In this document: positions 1 to 8,133 of the stretch, piece by piece
How the letters are laid out: every line of letters starts with the position of its first letter
How positions within the stretch are numbered: the first letter of the stretch is position 1
Origin: Actinomycetes bacterium
Lineage (GTDB): Bacteria; Actinomycetota; Acidimicrobiia; Acidimicrobiales; Palsa-688
Length of the DNA: 64,000 nucleotides
Assembly: GCA_021811865.1 (NCBI GenBank)
Contig: JAKAQB010000005.1
Coordinates: 39,449-103,448, forward strand
Direction: 5' to 3'
The notes under the pieces: model-generated
Told to the model about the DNA's origin: nothing
The model's input: only the letters and a program-made list of their open reading frames with translations
The model's database searches: none
Position numbers and translations under genes: made by a program

Positions 1-2
1 CC

Positions 3-338
3 GTGATCCCCACCTCCCTCGTCGAGGGGCTCGGAGTCGCCCCTCTCAACCGGCGCAGCTTCGCCACCCGCTACGGCCCCGTCGTGGTGGCCAACGACGG
101 CGCCGCACCGACCCGGGGATCGGTGCGCGCCGTCGCCCTCGCCGCCGGCGCACGGGTCGGGGACACGATGATGATCGGCTTCCGCCCCGACGGTCACGCC
201 GTGGTGGAAGTCCGTCACGGCACCGGGCAGGCCCCCACCGCCGCCGAGGCTGGGGCACCACCGGACGCCGCTACCGTCCCCGGCCGCTCTTTCAACGTCA
301 CCCCAACCAACGCCAGCGCAGTCGGAGGCCCCAGTTGA
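3..338 (+). CDS. Unrecognised protein, probably 5'-truncated by the window edge
   Basis: The frame is open from the first bases to a TGA at 336-338. A GTG at position 3 is the first possible start, but the gene probably begins outside the window. The visible 111 residues form a compact first half rich in Val, Arg and Gly and a low-complexity Ala/Pro/Thr tail. No signal peptide, membrane segment or known motif is visible. The stop overlaps the TTG start of the next gene (TTGA), so it belongs to the same operon as the BrxD-like genes downstream. I cannot assign a function. Confidence 0.45.
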   Translation: MIPTSLVEGLGVAPLNRRSFATRYGPVVVANDGAAPTRGSVRAVALAAGARVGDTMMIGFRPDGHAVVEVRHGTGQAPTAAEAGAPPDAATVPGRSFNVTPTNASAVGGPS

Positions 339-1132
339 GCAACCATTCCACCAACCTGGAGACCGCCCTCCAGGGCCTCGAACGTCAGGTCGACGGCGCC
401 CAGAAGGCCCTCGGCGCCGCCCTGAGGGAGGTCAAACGAGCCAAGGCGGCCGCCGCCGTCGGCCAGGTCCGGGAGATCGCCCAGGCCCTCGACAACGCCT
501 CCCAGCTCGCCGACCAGGCCGCCGGCGCCGTCGGCGACGTGCGTGACGGCTGGCGCTTCGACGTCGGCGCCTGGTTCAGCTCCGGCGAGTACGTGAAGGA
601 GCTGCTGGCGACGGCGGCCGACGCCGGCCTCGACGTCTTCGAGTCCGACGACCGGCTCCTTTGCTACCCGGCGGTCGTCCAGGTGTCGCCGGCGGATCTC
701 TCCGTCTCGATCGACAAGCGGCGTGACCGCCGCGTGCGGCCCTCGTTCGTGGTGCGCACCCTCTCCGCTCTCCAAGGGCGCGAGCCGAAGTCCAAGCCGG
801 AGGCCTTCATCGCCGCCCTCGCCGCCGCCTACGACCTCGTCGTCGCCGGCAAGGGCCTCCGCCCAGGGGTGCCGGTCAAGCTGGTCGACGTGCACGGCGT
901 GCTCACGCTCCTGCCCGGCTCGGCGCGCGACTACACCCGCCAGGAGCTCGCCCGCGACATCTACCTCCTCGACCGCTCCGGCCTGGTCACCACCAGGGAC
1001 GGCCGGCGCATGACCCTGCCGGCCAGCGCCACCACCCGCGGCAGCGGCCAGCTGACCACGGTCAGCCAGACCGGCCAGCCCAAGGTGTACATCACCATCG
1101 CCTTCACCGCCCGCCCCGGCACGCAGGGATGA
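335..1132 (+). CDS. Conserved hypothetical protein with N-terminal coiled coil, in a BrxD-like operon
   Basis: The product has 265 residues. The first ~75 are Ala/Glu/Gln/Lys-rich heptad-like sequence, predicted as coiled coil. The rest is a mixed alpha/beta globular part with no catalytic motif I recognise. It starts with TTG at 335 inside the stop of the preceding gene, and its own stop overlaps the ATG at 1129, so translation is coupled on both sides. Its position directly ahead of two DUF2791/BrxD-type P-loop genes and a DEXH helicase suggests an accessory subunit of that putative defence locus. This is inference from context only. Confidence 0.55.
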   Translation: MSNHSTNLETALQGLERQVDGAQKALGAALREVKRAKAAAAVGQVREIAQALDNASQLADQAAGAVGDVRDGWRFDVGAWFSSGEYVKELLATAADAGLDVFESDDRLLCYPAVVQVSPADLSVSIDKRRDRRVRPSFVVRTLSALQGREPKSKPEAFIAALAAAYDLVVAGKGLRPGVPVKLVDVHGVLTLLPGSARDYTRQELARDIYLLDRSGLVTTRDGRRMTLPASATTRGSGQLTTVSQTGQPKVYITIAFTARPGTQG

Positions 1133-2082
1133 TCGGCGCCGGCGAGTACGTCGAGCTGCTCGGGCGCGAGTACCTCGGCGACTACGTGGCCGACGGCGGC
1201 GCGGCGGTGAAGTTCGTCGTCGGCTCCGACGACGCGGTCGCCGACGCCTACCTGAGCGGCCTGCGCACCGCGGCCGGCGACGCCGGCTACCTGGTTGCAA
1301 CCGTGGACGCCGCCACCACCCGGGTCCATCTCTTCGAGCAGGTCTTCTTCGAGGTGGCCCGTCAGGTCGACTGGGAAGCCCTTGCCCGCACCGCCGCCGC
1401 CTCCGCCCTGGTTGCCGCCGGCTACCCTTCGCCGGAGACCCGGGAGCTGTCGCTCGAGCAGGTTGCCGCCCACCATCGGGTCGAGGCCCGTGAGTTGCGC
1501 CGGGACGTCGACCGCGAGCTGCAGCAGCGGGTCCACCGCGACTACGCCATGGTGGCCGAGCTGCGCACCGCCATGCTGCGCCTGTGCCAGGCCCAGCTGC
1601 GGACCGGCCAGGTCGCCGACGCCGAGCACGCCGCCATCCTCGAATGGCTGCACGGCGACCTCCGCCAGATCTCCGCGCTCAAGTCGGCTCTCATCTTCCG
1701 GCGGATCGGGCGGCACAACGCCCGTGGGATGCTGTTCTCGCTGGCCCACTGGCTGGCCGTGCAGGGCCACGCGGGCCTCGTGGTGGTGCTCGACATCCGC
1801 CGGCTCGGTTTCGCCCGCCGGCCCGACCCCGCCGAACGCCACGGCCACTACTACACCAAGGCCGCGCTTCTCGACGCCTACGAGGTGCTCCGCCAGTTGG
1901 TCGACAACACCGACGAGTTGACCTACTGCCTCGTGTCCGTGGTCGCCTCCCCCGCCTTCCTCACCGACCCCGCCCGCGGCCTCGACGCCTACCAGGCGCT
2001 CAAGCTGCGGATCTTCGACGAGGTCCACGACCGCCGCCGCGACAACCCCCTGTCCTCGCTGGTCCGGCTGGGGGCGGCATGA
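1129..2082 (+). CDS. BrxD/DUF2791-like P-loop protein with a degenerate Walker A
   Basis: This 317-residue protein resembles the BrxD (DUF2791) ATP-binding family. The C-terminal half carries a Walker-B-like hydrophobic strand (LVVVLDIRRL, about residue 220), followed by the family's AYEVLRQL, LVSVVASPAFL and DPARGLDAYQAL elements. The N-terminal strand (VKFVVGSDDAVAD, about residue 22) sits where an active paralogue would have GxxGxGKT/S, and it lacks both the Lys and the Thr/Ser. It is therefore probably a non-hydrolysing partner of the intact-Walker paralogue directly downstream. Start and stop both overlap neighbouring genes by 4 bp. Family assignment is moderate; the loss of the Walker A is directly visible. 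Confidence 0.6.
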   Translation: MIGAGEYVELLGREYLGDYVADGGAAVKFVVGSDDAVADAYLSGLRTAAGDAGYLVATVDAATTRVHLFEQVFFEVARQVDWEALARTAAASALVAAGYPSPETRELSLEQVAAHHRVEARELRRDVDRELQQRVHRDYAMVAELRTAMLRLCQAQLRTGQVADAEHAAILEWLHGDLRQISALKSALIFRRIGRHNARGMLFSLAHWLAVQGHAGLVVVLDIRRLGFARRPDPAERHGHYYTKAALLDAYEVLRQLVDNTDELTYCLVSVVASPAFLTDPARGLDAYQALKLRIFDEVHDRRRDNPLSSLVRLGAA

Positions 2083-2570
2083 GCGACTTCCGGAGCGAGG
2101 AGACCAGCACGGGCACCGTCGCCGGCCAGCCTACCGGCGACACGGTCCCGGGCGGCCCGGCAGCGGGCGGCGAGCGCTTCGTGGCCGCCCGCCGCGCCAT
2201 CGAGGCGTTGCGGGCCGGGGTCCCCAACAGCGACGCCGTGGCCTCCCTCGGCTCCATGCAGCAAGGCGTCGAGGACCGCTTCAGCGAGCTGCTCGCCGCC
2301 GCCGACGCCCTCCCGGGCGGCCCGGCGCCGGGGGGCATGCTGATCGGCGGGGGGTTTGGGTCCGGCAAGAGCCACGCGCTCGTGCACCTCGCCCACATCG
2401 CGCTGTCCCAGGGGTTCGTGGTCGCCAAGGTGGTGGTCTCCAAGGAGACGCCGCTGCACGACCCGGCCAAGATGTACCGGGCGGCCGTCGAGGCCGCCAA
2501 GGTGCCCGGCCGGCCCGGGGCCGCCGTCGACGAGATCGCTGCCGGCGTGCACGCCGGCGGCGCCACCCGG
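2079..2570 (+). pseudogene. brxD: BrxD (BREX-type ATP-binding protein), truncated by a deletion into a helicase
   Basis: Starts at ATG 2079 in an ATGA overlap. About 160 residues match the BrxD family well: an intact Walker A (GGGFGSGKSH, near residue 90), then the diagnostic VVVSKETPLHDPAK segment and a following MYRAAVEAA helix. After about position 2565 BrxD similarity stops. The same bases then encode a DEXH helicase in another frame, so this reading frame runs on only as Arg-rich nonsense to a stop at 3344. Full-length BrxD is about 430 residues, so roughly the C-terminal 60% is missing. I read this as a deletion joining brxD to the neighbouring helicase gene. Confidence 0.65.
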
Positions 2571-3906
2571 GCTGTACGCCTGGCAGGCCGACGCCCTCGC
2601 CGCCTGGGAGCGGGCGAGGCGACGGGGTGTGATCGAGGCCGTGACGGGCAGCGGCAAGACGATGGTGGGCGTGGCCGCCACCCTCGCCGAGCTCTCACGC
2701 CGGCGCCAGGTGCTGGTGCTGGTCCCCACGGTCGAGCTGGCCCGCCAGTGGGTGACGACTCTGGTGCCGCGCCTTCCCGCCGGCACCTCCGTTGGCCAGA
2801 TGGGAGCCGGTGCCGGCGACACACTGGCCACCCACGACGTGCTCGTGGCTGTCGTCAACAGCGCCCGGGCCGGCGACGTGCGGCCCATCAGGCCGTGCGG
2901 TCTCCTCGTCGCAGACGAGTGCCACCGCTACGCCGGCGCAGTCAACCGGCTGGCCCTCGACGGGCGCTTCGAGCACCGCCTCGGCCTGAGCGCTACCTAC
3001 GCCCGCGACGACGACGGTCACCTCGCCCGGCTGGACCCCTACTTCGGGGGGACATGCTTCCGTCTCGGCTACGCGCGGGCGGTCAGCGAGAGCGTCACCG
3101 CTCACTTCACCGTCACGCTGGTCGGCTGCCGGCTGTCGCCTTCCGAGCGGGCGTGCTACGACGAGCTCACCGAGGAGCTGCGCAAGCTGTGGGGCCGCCT
3201 CGTCGGCCGCCACGGGTTGCCGGCCCAGCCGTTCGCTGCTTTCCTCGCGGCCGTCGCCGAGCTGGCCGAGGGCGACGGCGACGCCGCCCGCACTGCTCGC
3301 GCCTACCGCCGCAGCGTGCTCGAGCGTCGCCGGCTGCTTGCTGACACCCCCGCGAAGGACGCTGCCGTCGTCGCGCTGGCGCCCGCCGTCGCCGACGCCG
3401 ACCGGGCGGTCGTCTTCACCCAGTCGATAGAGGCAAGTGAGCGAACGGCGCGCCTCCTCGGCGACGCCGGCCTGCGGTCGGCGGCGGTCCACTCCCGACT
3501 CCCGCTGCCCGACCGGCGGGGTGTCCTCTCCCGCTTCGCCCGCGGTGAGCTGGACGTCGTCAGCGCACCCCGGGTCCTCGACGAAGGCGTTGATGTGCCC
3601 GCCGCCGACCTGGCGGTGATCGCCGGCGCGAGCAGCTCCCGCCGCCAGATGGTCCAGCGCATGGGCCGGGTGCTGCGAAGGAAGGCTGACGGGCGGCGCG
3701 CCCGCTTCGCCGTGCTGTTCGTCGAGGGGACCGTCGAGGATCCCGCCGCCGGCGCTCACGAAGGCTTCCTCGACGAGGTCTCGGGTGTCGCTGACGAGCT
3801 GTACCGGTTCCCGTCCGCCCTGCTTGCCGACCGGCCGGGGTTGCTCCGCCAGGCGCTCCGGCCGAGCTGGGGACTGCCGGCCGGCGATCCTGTAGACGGG
3901 TGGTGA
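2571..3906 (+). pseudogene. BrxHI-like superfamily 2 DEXH helicase, 5' end lost at the brxD junction
   Basis: From about 2571 this frame encodes a near-complete SF2 helicase of about 445 residues. It has a Q-motif-like GLYAWQADALAAWE, motif I (TGSGKT), motif II (DECH), motif III (LSATY), the motif V region (VLDEGVDVP) and motif VI (QRMGRVLRR). The domain begins at the truncated brxD without a start codon of its own. Upstream in this frame lies only the antisense-like shadow of brxD, and the first plausible internal start (GTG near 2629) would delete the Q-motif. BrxD followed by a helicase is the gene order of type 2 BREX, which supports a defence origin. It is probably non-functional. Confidence 0.65.
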
Positions 3907-3979
3907 ACCTCTACGTCTAGGGCCGTCCAGGGCGCAGGCCGCTGAGCCAGCGAGCCGGAGACGTGCTACTGAGGATCCG

Positions 3980-4654
3980 ATGGCACGGCTTCGCCGGCGC
4001 AGCACCCTCTGGTTGCTGGTGCTCAGTCAGGTCGCGTTGAGCGGGGGACTCGCGACCTGCGTGGCTCTCGCGCCGGGCGTGGTGCTGGCGGCCAACGAGG
4101 GCGGGGTCAGCAACTATGGCGTGAGGGGCGCCACCGTCGTGCCGTACACGCTGGCCTTCGCCTCGTGTGCCTTGTTCCTCTGGCTCGCGGCGCGGGCAGT
4201 ACCGCCCGCCCTCCCCGCCCGTGGCCGCCTCGCGGCCGGCATGGAGGCCACAGCCGCGGCGTTTGCCGTGGTGCTGGCCTCCACCTACCCCTACAAGCTG
4301 GATCGGGCTCTCGACGATCTGCACCTCGCCCTGGCGGTGCTGCTCTTCTTGATCCAACTCGTCTTCGTCACCTGGCTGACGTTGACCGCCCACCCGCGGT
4401 GGCCTCAGGCGGCGTTCTGGCTGCTCTGGTCCGTCGGGTTCGTGCTGGGAGGGACAACCATCGCCGGCGCCGTCCACCTGCTGTTCGTGGCCCAGGCGAT
4501 GATGACGATCGGGTTCGCTCTCGTCACCGTCACCGTTGTCGCACGCTTGCTCCGCCAGCGGCAGGACGGTGGCGAGGATAGGCGGCCTGCCCAGTGGCGC
4601 AACGGACGCCGAGTGCCCGGCGGCGCCGTTGCGCCGCCCGTGGGCGCGCCCTAG
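3980..4654 (+). CDS. Integral membrane protein of unknown function
   Basis: The product has 224 residues with about six hydrophobic helices (roughly residues 10-32, 52-72, 85-103, 110-132, 137-160 and 163-188), Arg-rich loops and a charged hydrophilic C-terminal tail. ATG 3980 follows GAGGATCC as a weak ribosome-binding site. No family motif is recognised. It sits alone between the decayed defence locus and the trimethylamine dehydrogenase gene, on the same strand as both but separated by 73 and 132 bp, so it may be an independent transcription unit. Confidence 0.6.
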   Translation: MARLRRRSTLWLLVLSQVALSGGLATCVALAPGVVLAANEGGVSNYGVRGATVVPYTLAFASCALFLWLAARAVPPALPARGRLAAGMEATAAAFAVVLASTYPYKLDRALDDLHLALAVLLFLIQLVFVTWLTLTAHPRWPQAAFWLLWSVGFVLGGTTIAGAVHLLFVAQAMMTIGFALVTVTVVARLLRQRQDGGEDRRPAQWRNGRRVPGGAVAPPVGAP

Positions 4655-4786
4655 TGTGAAACATCGTCCACTGAGGTTGATGGCGTCCGAGGGCTTCCGG
4701 GGGAGGGATTCGTTGGCCGTGCCCGTGTCCGCAGCAGCCGGCGATCCCCGCTCCGGCGGGTCCTGGCGCAGGAGGTTCTGTCTGTA

Positions 4787-6991
4787 ATGGCGCGCGACCC
4801 GAAGTACGACGTCCTCTTCGAGCCCGTCAAGATCGGCCCGAAGACGCTCCGCAACCGCTTCTACCAGGTCCCCCACTGCATCGGCGCCGGCTCCGAGAAG
4901 CCCGGCTTCCAGGCCTACCACAGAGGCATCAAGGCCGAGGGGGGATGGGCGGCGTGCTGCACCGAGTACTGCTCGATCAGCCCGGAGTCCGACGACACCA
5001 TGCGCGTGTCCGCCCGCATCTGGGACGACGGCGACGTGCAGAACCTGGCGGCGATGTGCGACAGGCTGCACCAGTACGGGGCGTTGGCGGGGATCGAACT
5101 TTGGTACGGCGGCCCGCACGCCCCCTGCATGGAGACCCGCGACCAGCCGCGGGGGCCGTCGCAGATCGCGTCGGAGTTTGAGGCGAACATCTACCCGCGC
5201 TACGCCGACAAGGACGACATCCAGCTGCTGCAGCGGTACTACGTGGACGCGGCCATCCGGGCGCGGGAGGCCGGCTTCGACATCGTCTACGTCTACGGCG
5301 CCCACAGCTACCTGCCGCTGCAGTTCCTCTCGCCGTGGGCCAACAAGCGCACCGACGAGTACGGGGGCAGCTTCGAGAACCGGGCGCGGTTCTGGAAGGA
5401 GACCCTCGAGAAGGTGCGGGAAGCCGTCGGCGACGACTGCGCCATCGCCTCCCGCTTCGCTGTCGACACCCTCTACGGACCCGCCGGCGTCGAGCTCGAG
5501 AAGGACGGCCTGCGCTTCGTCGAGCACGTGGACCACCTCGTCGACCTCTGGGACCTCACCGTCGGCGACATCGCCGAATGGGGCCAGAACGCCGGACCGT
5601 CGCGCTTCTTCGAGGAGAACCACGAGAAGCCCTACACCGGGCGCATCAAGCCGGGCAACCACACCAACAAGCCGGTCGTCGGCGTCGGGCGGATCGTCAG
5701 CCCGGACACGATGGTGGCGATCATCCAGTCGGGCCAGTTCGACATCATCGGTGCCGCCCGCCCGTCGATCTCCGACCCGTTCCTGCCCAAGAAGATCGAG
5801 GAGGGCCGCCTCGACGACATCCGGGAGTGCATCGGGTGCAACCAGTGCATCTCCCGATGGGAGATCGGAGGTCCGCCGATGGTCTGCACCCAGAACGCCA
5901 CCGCCGGCGAGGAGTACCGCCGGGGCTGGCACCCGGAGAGCTTCCACCGGGCCGCCAACGCCGACAAGGGCGTGCTCGTCGTCGGCGCCGGGCCGGCGGG
6001 CATGGAATGCGCCATGATCCTCGCCAAGCGCGAGATGTCGGCGGTCCACCTCGTGGAGGCCCTGCCCGAGATCGGCGGCAACGTCAACTGGGTGTCGACG
6101 CTCGGTCACTCGGACGGCAAGGAGAACATCTTCCGGGGCACCGCACGTGGCCTCGGCGACTGGAAGCGGGTCGTCAACTACCGCCAGGTCCAGCTCGACA
6201 AGCTGAAGAACGTGGAAGTCCACACAGGTTCGCGGCTGACCGCGGAGCAGGCCAGGGAGTACGGGGCCGAGATCGTGATCGTCGCCACCGGCTGCCACTG
6301 GGCGACCGACGGCCTCAACAGCGTCACCCACGAGACCATCCCCGGCGTCGACACGGCCAACAACGACTGGCAGCTGACCCCGGAGGACGTCGCCCTCGGC
6401 CGCAAAGATGTCGGCCACCGGGTTCTGATCATCGACAACGAGGCGTACTTCATGGGCGTCACCCTCGCCCAGAAGCTCGCCGGCGAGGGCCACCAGGTGC
6501 ACCTGCTCACCCAGCGGGCATCGGTCGGCCAGTACATGGACTACACGCTCGAGGCCCCGATGATGCACCGGGAGCTGCACCGCCTCCACGTGGACATGCA
6601 CACCGAGACCCACATCGAGCGCGTCGACCCGGGGGTCGTCACCGCCTACAACATCTGGGACCCGTCCCACAAGGAGCGGTTCGAGGTGGACACGGTGGTG
6701 CTCTGCACGGCACGGGTGTCCAACGACTCGCTCTACCGGGAGCTCAAGGCCGGCAAGGAGGAGCTGGCGGCGGCCGGCGTCGAGTCCCTCTACCTCATCG
6801 GTGACGCCTCGGCTCCGCGGATGATCGTCGACTGCATCTTCGACGGGCACCGCCTCGCCCGCGAGATCGACAGCGCCAACCCTGCCATCCCCCTGCCGTT
6901 CATCCGGGAGCGGCGCTTGTGGGGCGCCACCTCCAACAAGGAGTTCGAGGTGCAGCTCCTGGCGCAGTCGGACATGGCGCCGATGGCGTGA
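4787..6991 (+). CDS. tmd: Trimethylamine dehydrogenase (FMN / 4Fe-4S / ADP-binding flavoprotein)
   Basis: This 734-residue protein is colinear with TMADH of Methylophilus W3A1, which oxidises trimethylamine to dimethylamine and formaldehyde and reduces ETF. The N-terminal old-yellow-enzyme barrel carries Cys31 (equivalent to the 6-S-cysteinyl-FMN Cys30, motif FYQVPHC), Tyr61 (Tyr60; dimethylamine dehydrogenase has Gln there), and Tyr170 and His173 (Tyr169/His172). It also has the substrate-bowl tryptophan Trp265 and the Trp after the iron-sulfur cysteines. The 4Fe-4S motif CIGCNQC...C lies near residues 348-367. An ADP-binding Rossmann domain (VVGAGPAGME) and a second nucleotide-like domain follow. 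The triad Asp267 is replaced by Asn268. AGGAGG lies 12 nt before ATG 4787. The etfBA pair 6 kb away supplies the expected acceptor. Confidence 0.93.
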   Translation: MARDPKYDVLFEPVKIGPKTLRNRFYQVPHCIGAGSEKPGFQAYHRGIKAEGGWAACCTEYCSISPESDDTMRVSARIWDDGDVQNLAAMCDRLHQYGALAGIELWYGGPHAPCMETRDQPRGPSQIASEFEANIYPRYADKDDIQLLQRYYVDAAIRAREAGFDIVYVYGAHSYLPLQFLSPWANKRTDEYGGSFENRARFWKETLEKVREAVGDDCAIASRFAVDTLYGPAGVELEKDGLRFVEHVDHLVDLWDLTVGDIAEWGQNAGPSRFFEENHEKPYTGRIKPGNHTNKPVVGVGRIVSPDTMVAIIQSGQFDIIGAARPSISDPFLPKKIEEGRLDDIRECIGCNQCISRWEIGGPPMVCTQNATAGEEYRRGWHPESFHRAANADKGVLVVGAGPAGMECAMILAKREMSAVHLVEALPEIGGNVNWVSTLGHSDGKENIFRGTARGLGDWKRVVNYRQVQLDKLKNVEVHTGSRLTAEQAREYGAEIVIVATGCHWATDGLNSVTHETIPGVDTANNDWQLTPEDVALGRKDVGHRVLIIDNEAYFMGVTLAQKLAGEGHQVHLLTQRASVGQYMDYTLEAPMMHRELHRLHVDMHTETHIERVDPGVVTAYNIWDPSHKERFEVDTVVLCTARVSNDSLYRELKAGKEELAAAGVESLYLIGDASAPRMIVDCIFDGHRLAREIDSANPAIPLPFIRERRLWGATSNKEFEVQLLAQSDMAPMA

Positions 6992-6995
6992 GCCG

Positions 6996-7859
6996 TTGGC
7001 GATAGCAGGACAGCCTCTGGCGCCGACGCCGGCGCAGGTATCGCAGTACCGGGCGGACGGCTTCCTGGTCGTCGAGGAGCTCCTCGAGGCCTCGGAGCTG
7101 TCCGCCCTGCGGGACCGGTGGGAGGCGCTTTTCTCGCACGTATGGGAGACCGGCGTGGCACCCGACGAGGTCAACTACACGCCCGGCGTCACTCCTCCCG
7201 ACCGGACCCGGCAGCTGTGCAACGCCTGGAAGGCTGACCGGGTGGTGGCCCGCACCACGCTGTCGGTGCGCAACGCCAGCTTCGCGGCACACCTCGCCGG
7301 ACTCGACGGGCTGCGCATCGGGCAGGACAACCTGATCTGGAAGCCGCCGTCGGGCAAGGCGTTGCTCGCCCACCAAGACGGCGCCTACCTCGACTGGATG
7401 GACCCGCCCAACATGACGACGTGCTGGATTGCGCTCGACGACACGCACGCTGACACGGGCACGATCTACCACGTGCGGGGGTCCCACCGCTGGGAGCGGT
7501 CGCCGGTGGGCGGCGAGTTCCACGCTCCCGACGACTGGCTCGGTCACCTCCGATCGGTGACCGGCGTCGACGGCCCCCTCGACCTGGTGCCCATCCTCGT
7601 GCCCGCCGGCGGCGCAGCCTTCCACGACGCCTGGACATGGCACGGCTCCCCGGCCAACGAGCGGTCCGACGCCCAGCGACGAGCCGTCATCAGCCACTTC
7701 ATCGACGCCCGGACCCGCTGGTCGGCGCATGTCGCCCACCCCGTCTACAGCCGGTACCGCCGGCCGGGGGAGGTGGAGATGGACGAGGCGTTCTTCCCGG
7801 TCGCGTGGCGGGCGGACGGATACCGCACGGCGTGGTTGGACGACTTCGTGGCGGCGTAG
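6996..7859 (+). CDS. Phytanoyl-CoA dioxygenase (PhyH)-family Fe(II)/2-oxoglutarate oxygenase
   Basis: The product has 287 residues with the double-stranded beta-helix metal triad: His-Gln-Asp in LLAHQDG (about residue 125) and the distal His in TWHGS (about residue 215), plus a following Arg that would bind 2-oxoglutarate. It starts at TTG 6996, four bases after the tmd stop, so it is almost certainly co-transcribed and coupled with tmd. PhyH-type oxygenases often hydroxylate N-methyl groups or carbons next to quaternary amines. The context suggests oxidative handling of a methylated amine or betaine, but the substrate cannot be read from the sequence. Confidence 0.8.
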   Translation: MAIAGQPLAPTPAQVSQYRADGFLVVEELLEASELSALRDRWEALFSHVWETGVAPDEVNYTPGVTPPDRTRQLCNAWKADRVVARTTLSVRNASFAAHLAGLDGLRIGQDNLIWKPPSGKALLAHQDGAYLDWMDPPNMTTCWIALDDTHADTGTIYHVRGSHRWERSPVGGEFHAPDDWLGHLRSVTGVDGPLDLVPILVPAGGAAFHDAWTWHGSPANERSDAQRRAVISHFIDARTRWSAHVAHPVYSRYRRPGEVEMDEAFFPVAWRADGYRTAWLDDFVAA

Positions 7860-7868
7860 GCGCCGGCG

Positions 7869-7916
7869 CCGGGGCGCCGGGGCGCCGGGGCGCCGGGGCG
7901 CCGGGGCGCCGGGGGG
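7869..7916 (+). repeat. Tandem GGGGCGCC octamer array
   Basis: About six head-to-tail copies of GGGGCGCC, each containing the palindrome GGCGCC, directly follow the stop of the PhyH gene. A G-rich run follows to about 7930. The array lies in the convergent gap between the PhyH gene (+) and the ETF oxidoreductase gene (-). Such a block could fold strongly and act as a bidirectional transcription barrier, but no classical terminator with a T-run is present. It is also a likely slippage site. Confidence 0.7.
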
Positions 7917-8133
7917 GCGGGGGGGGGCCGGCGGGGCGGCGCACACCTCGGCTACGAAGCCGCCCAAAAGGGACGTATAGACCACGAGCGGAAGGGAAAG
8001 GTAAGTCTCTCGCTTGAGCAACATCCCTCCGCCGACCTGTGCCGGTATCTCTGGATCGCTACCCTCGCGCCACTCCCGCCTCCGCCCTCGCCCCCGCCTC
8101 CGCCCTCGCCCCCGCCCCCGCCCCCTCGCCCGC

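Noticed and set aside
4666..4676. GTCCACTGAGG upstream of tmd as a third copy of the GTCAACTGTGG motif
   Set aside because: Two mismatches, and the second block TTCCTCAC is missing at the right distance; too weak to claim.
4787..6991. Dimethylamine dehydrogenase or 2,4-dienoyl-CoA reductase as the identity of the flavoprotein
   Set aside because: Tyr at the position equivalent to 60 is the TMADH residue (Gln in DMADH), and the match to TMADH is colinear over the whole length, including the substrate-bowl tryptophans.
3917..7174. A very long open frame (over 1000 codons) on the - strand opposite tmd, and similar frames opposite the mgd operon at 35538-40415
   Set aside because: These are third-position GC shadows of strong genes on the other strand. 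They are rich in Val, Gly, Arg, Asp and His, with no domain motif and no ribosome-binding site.
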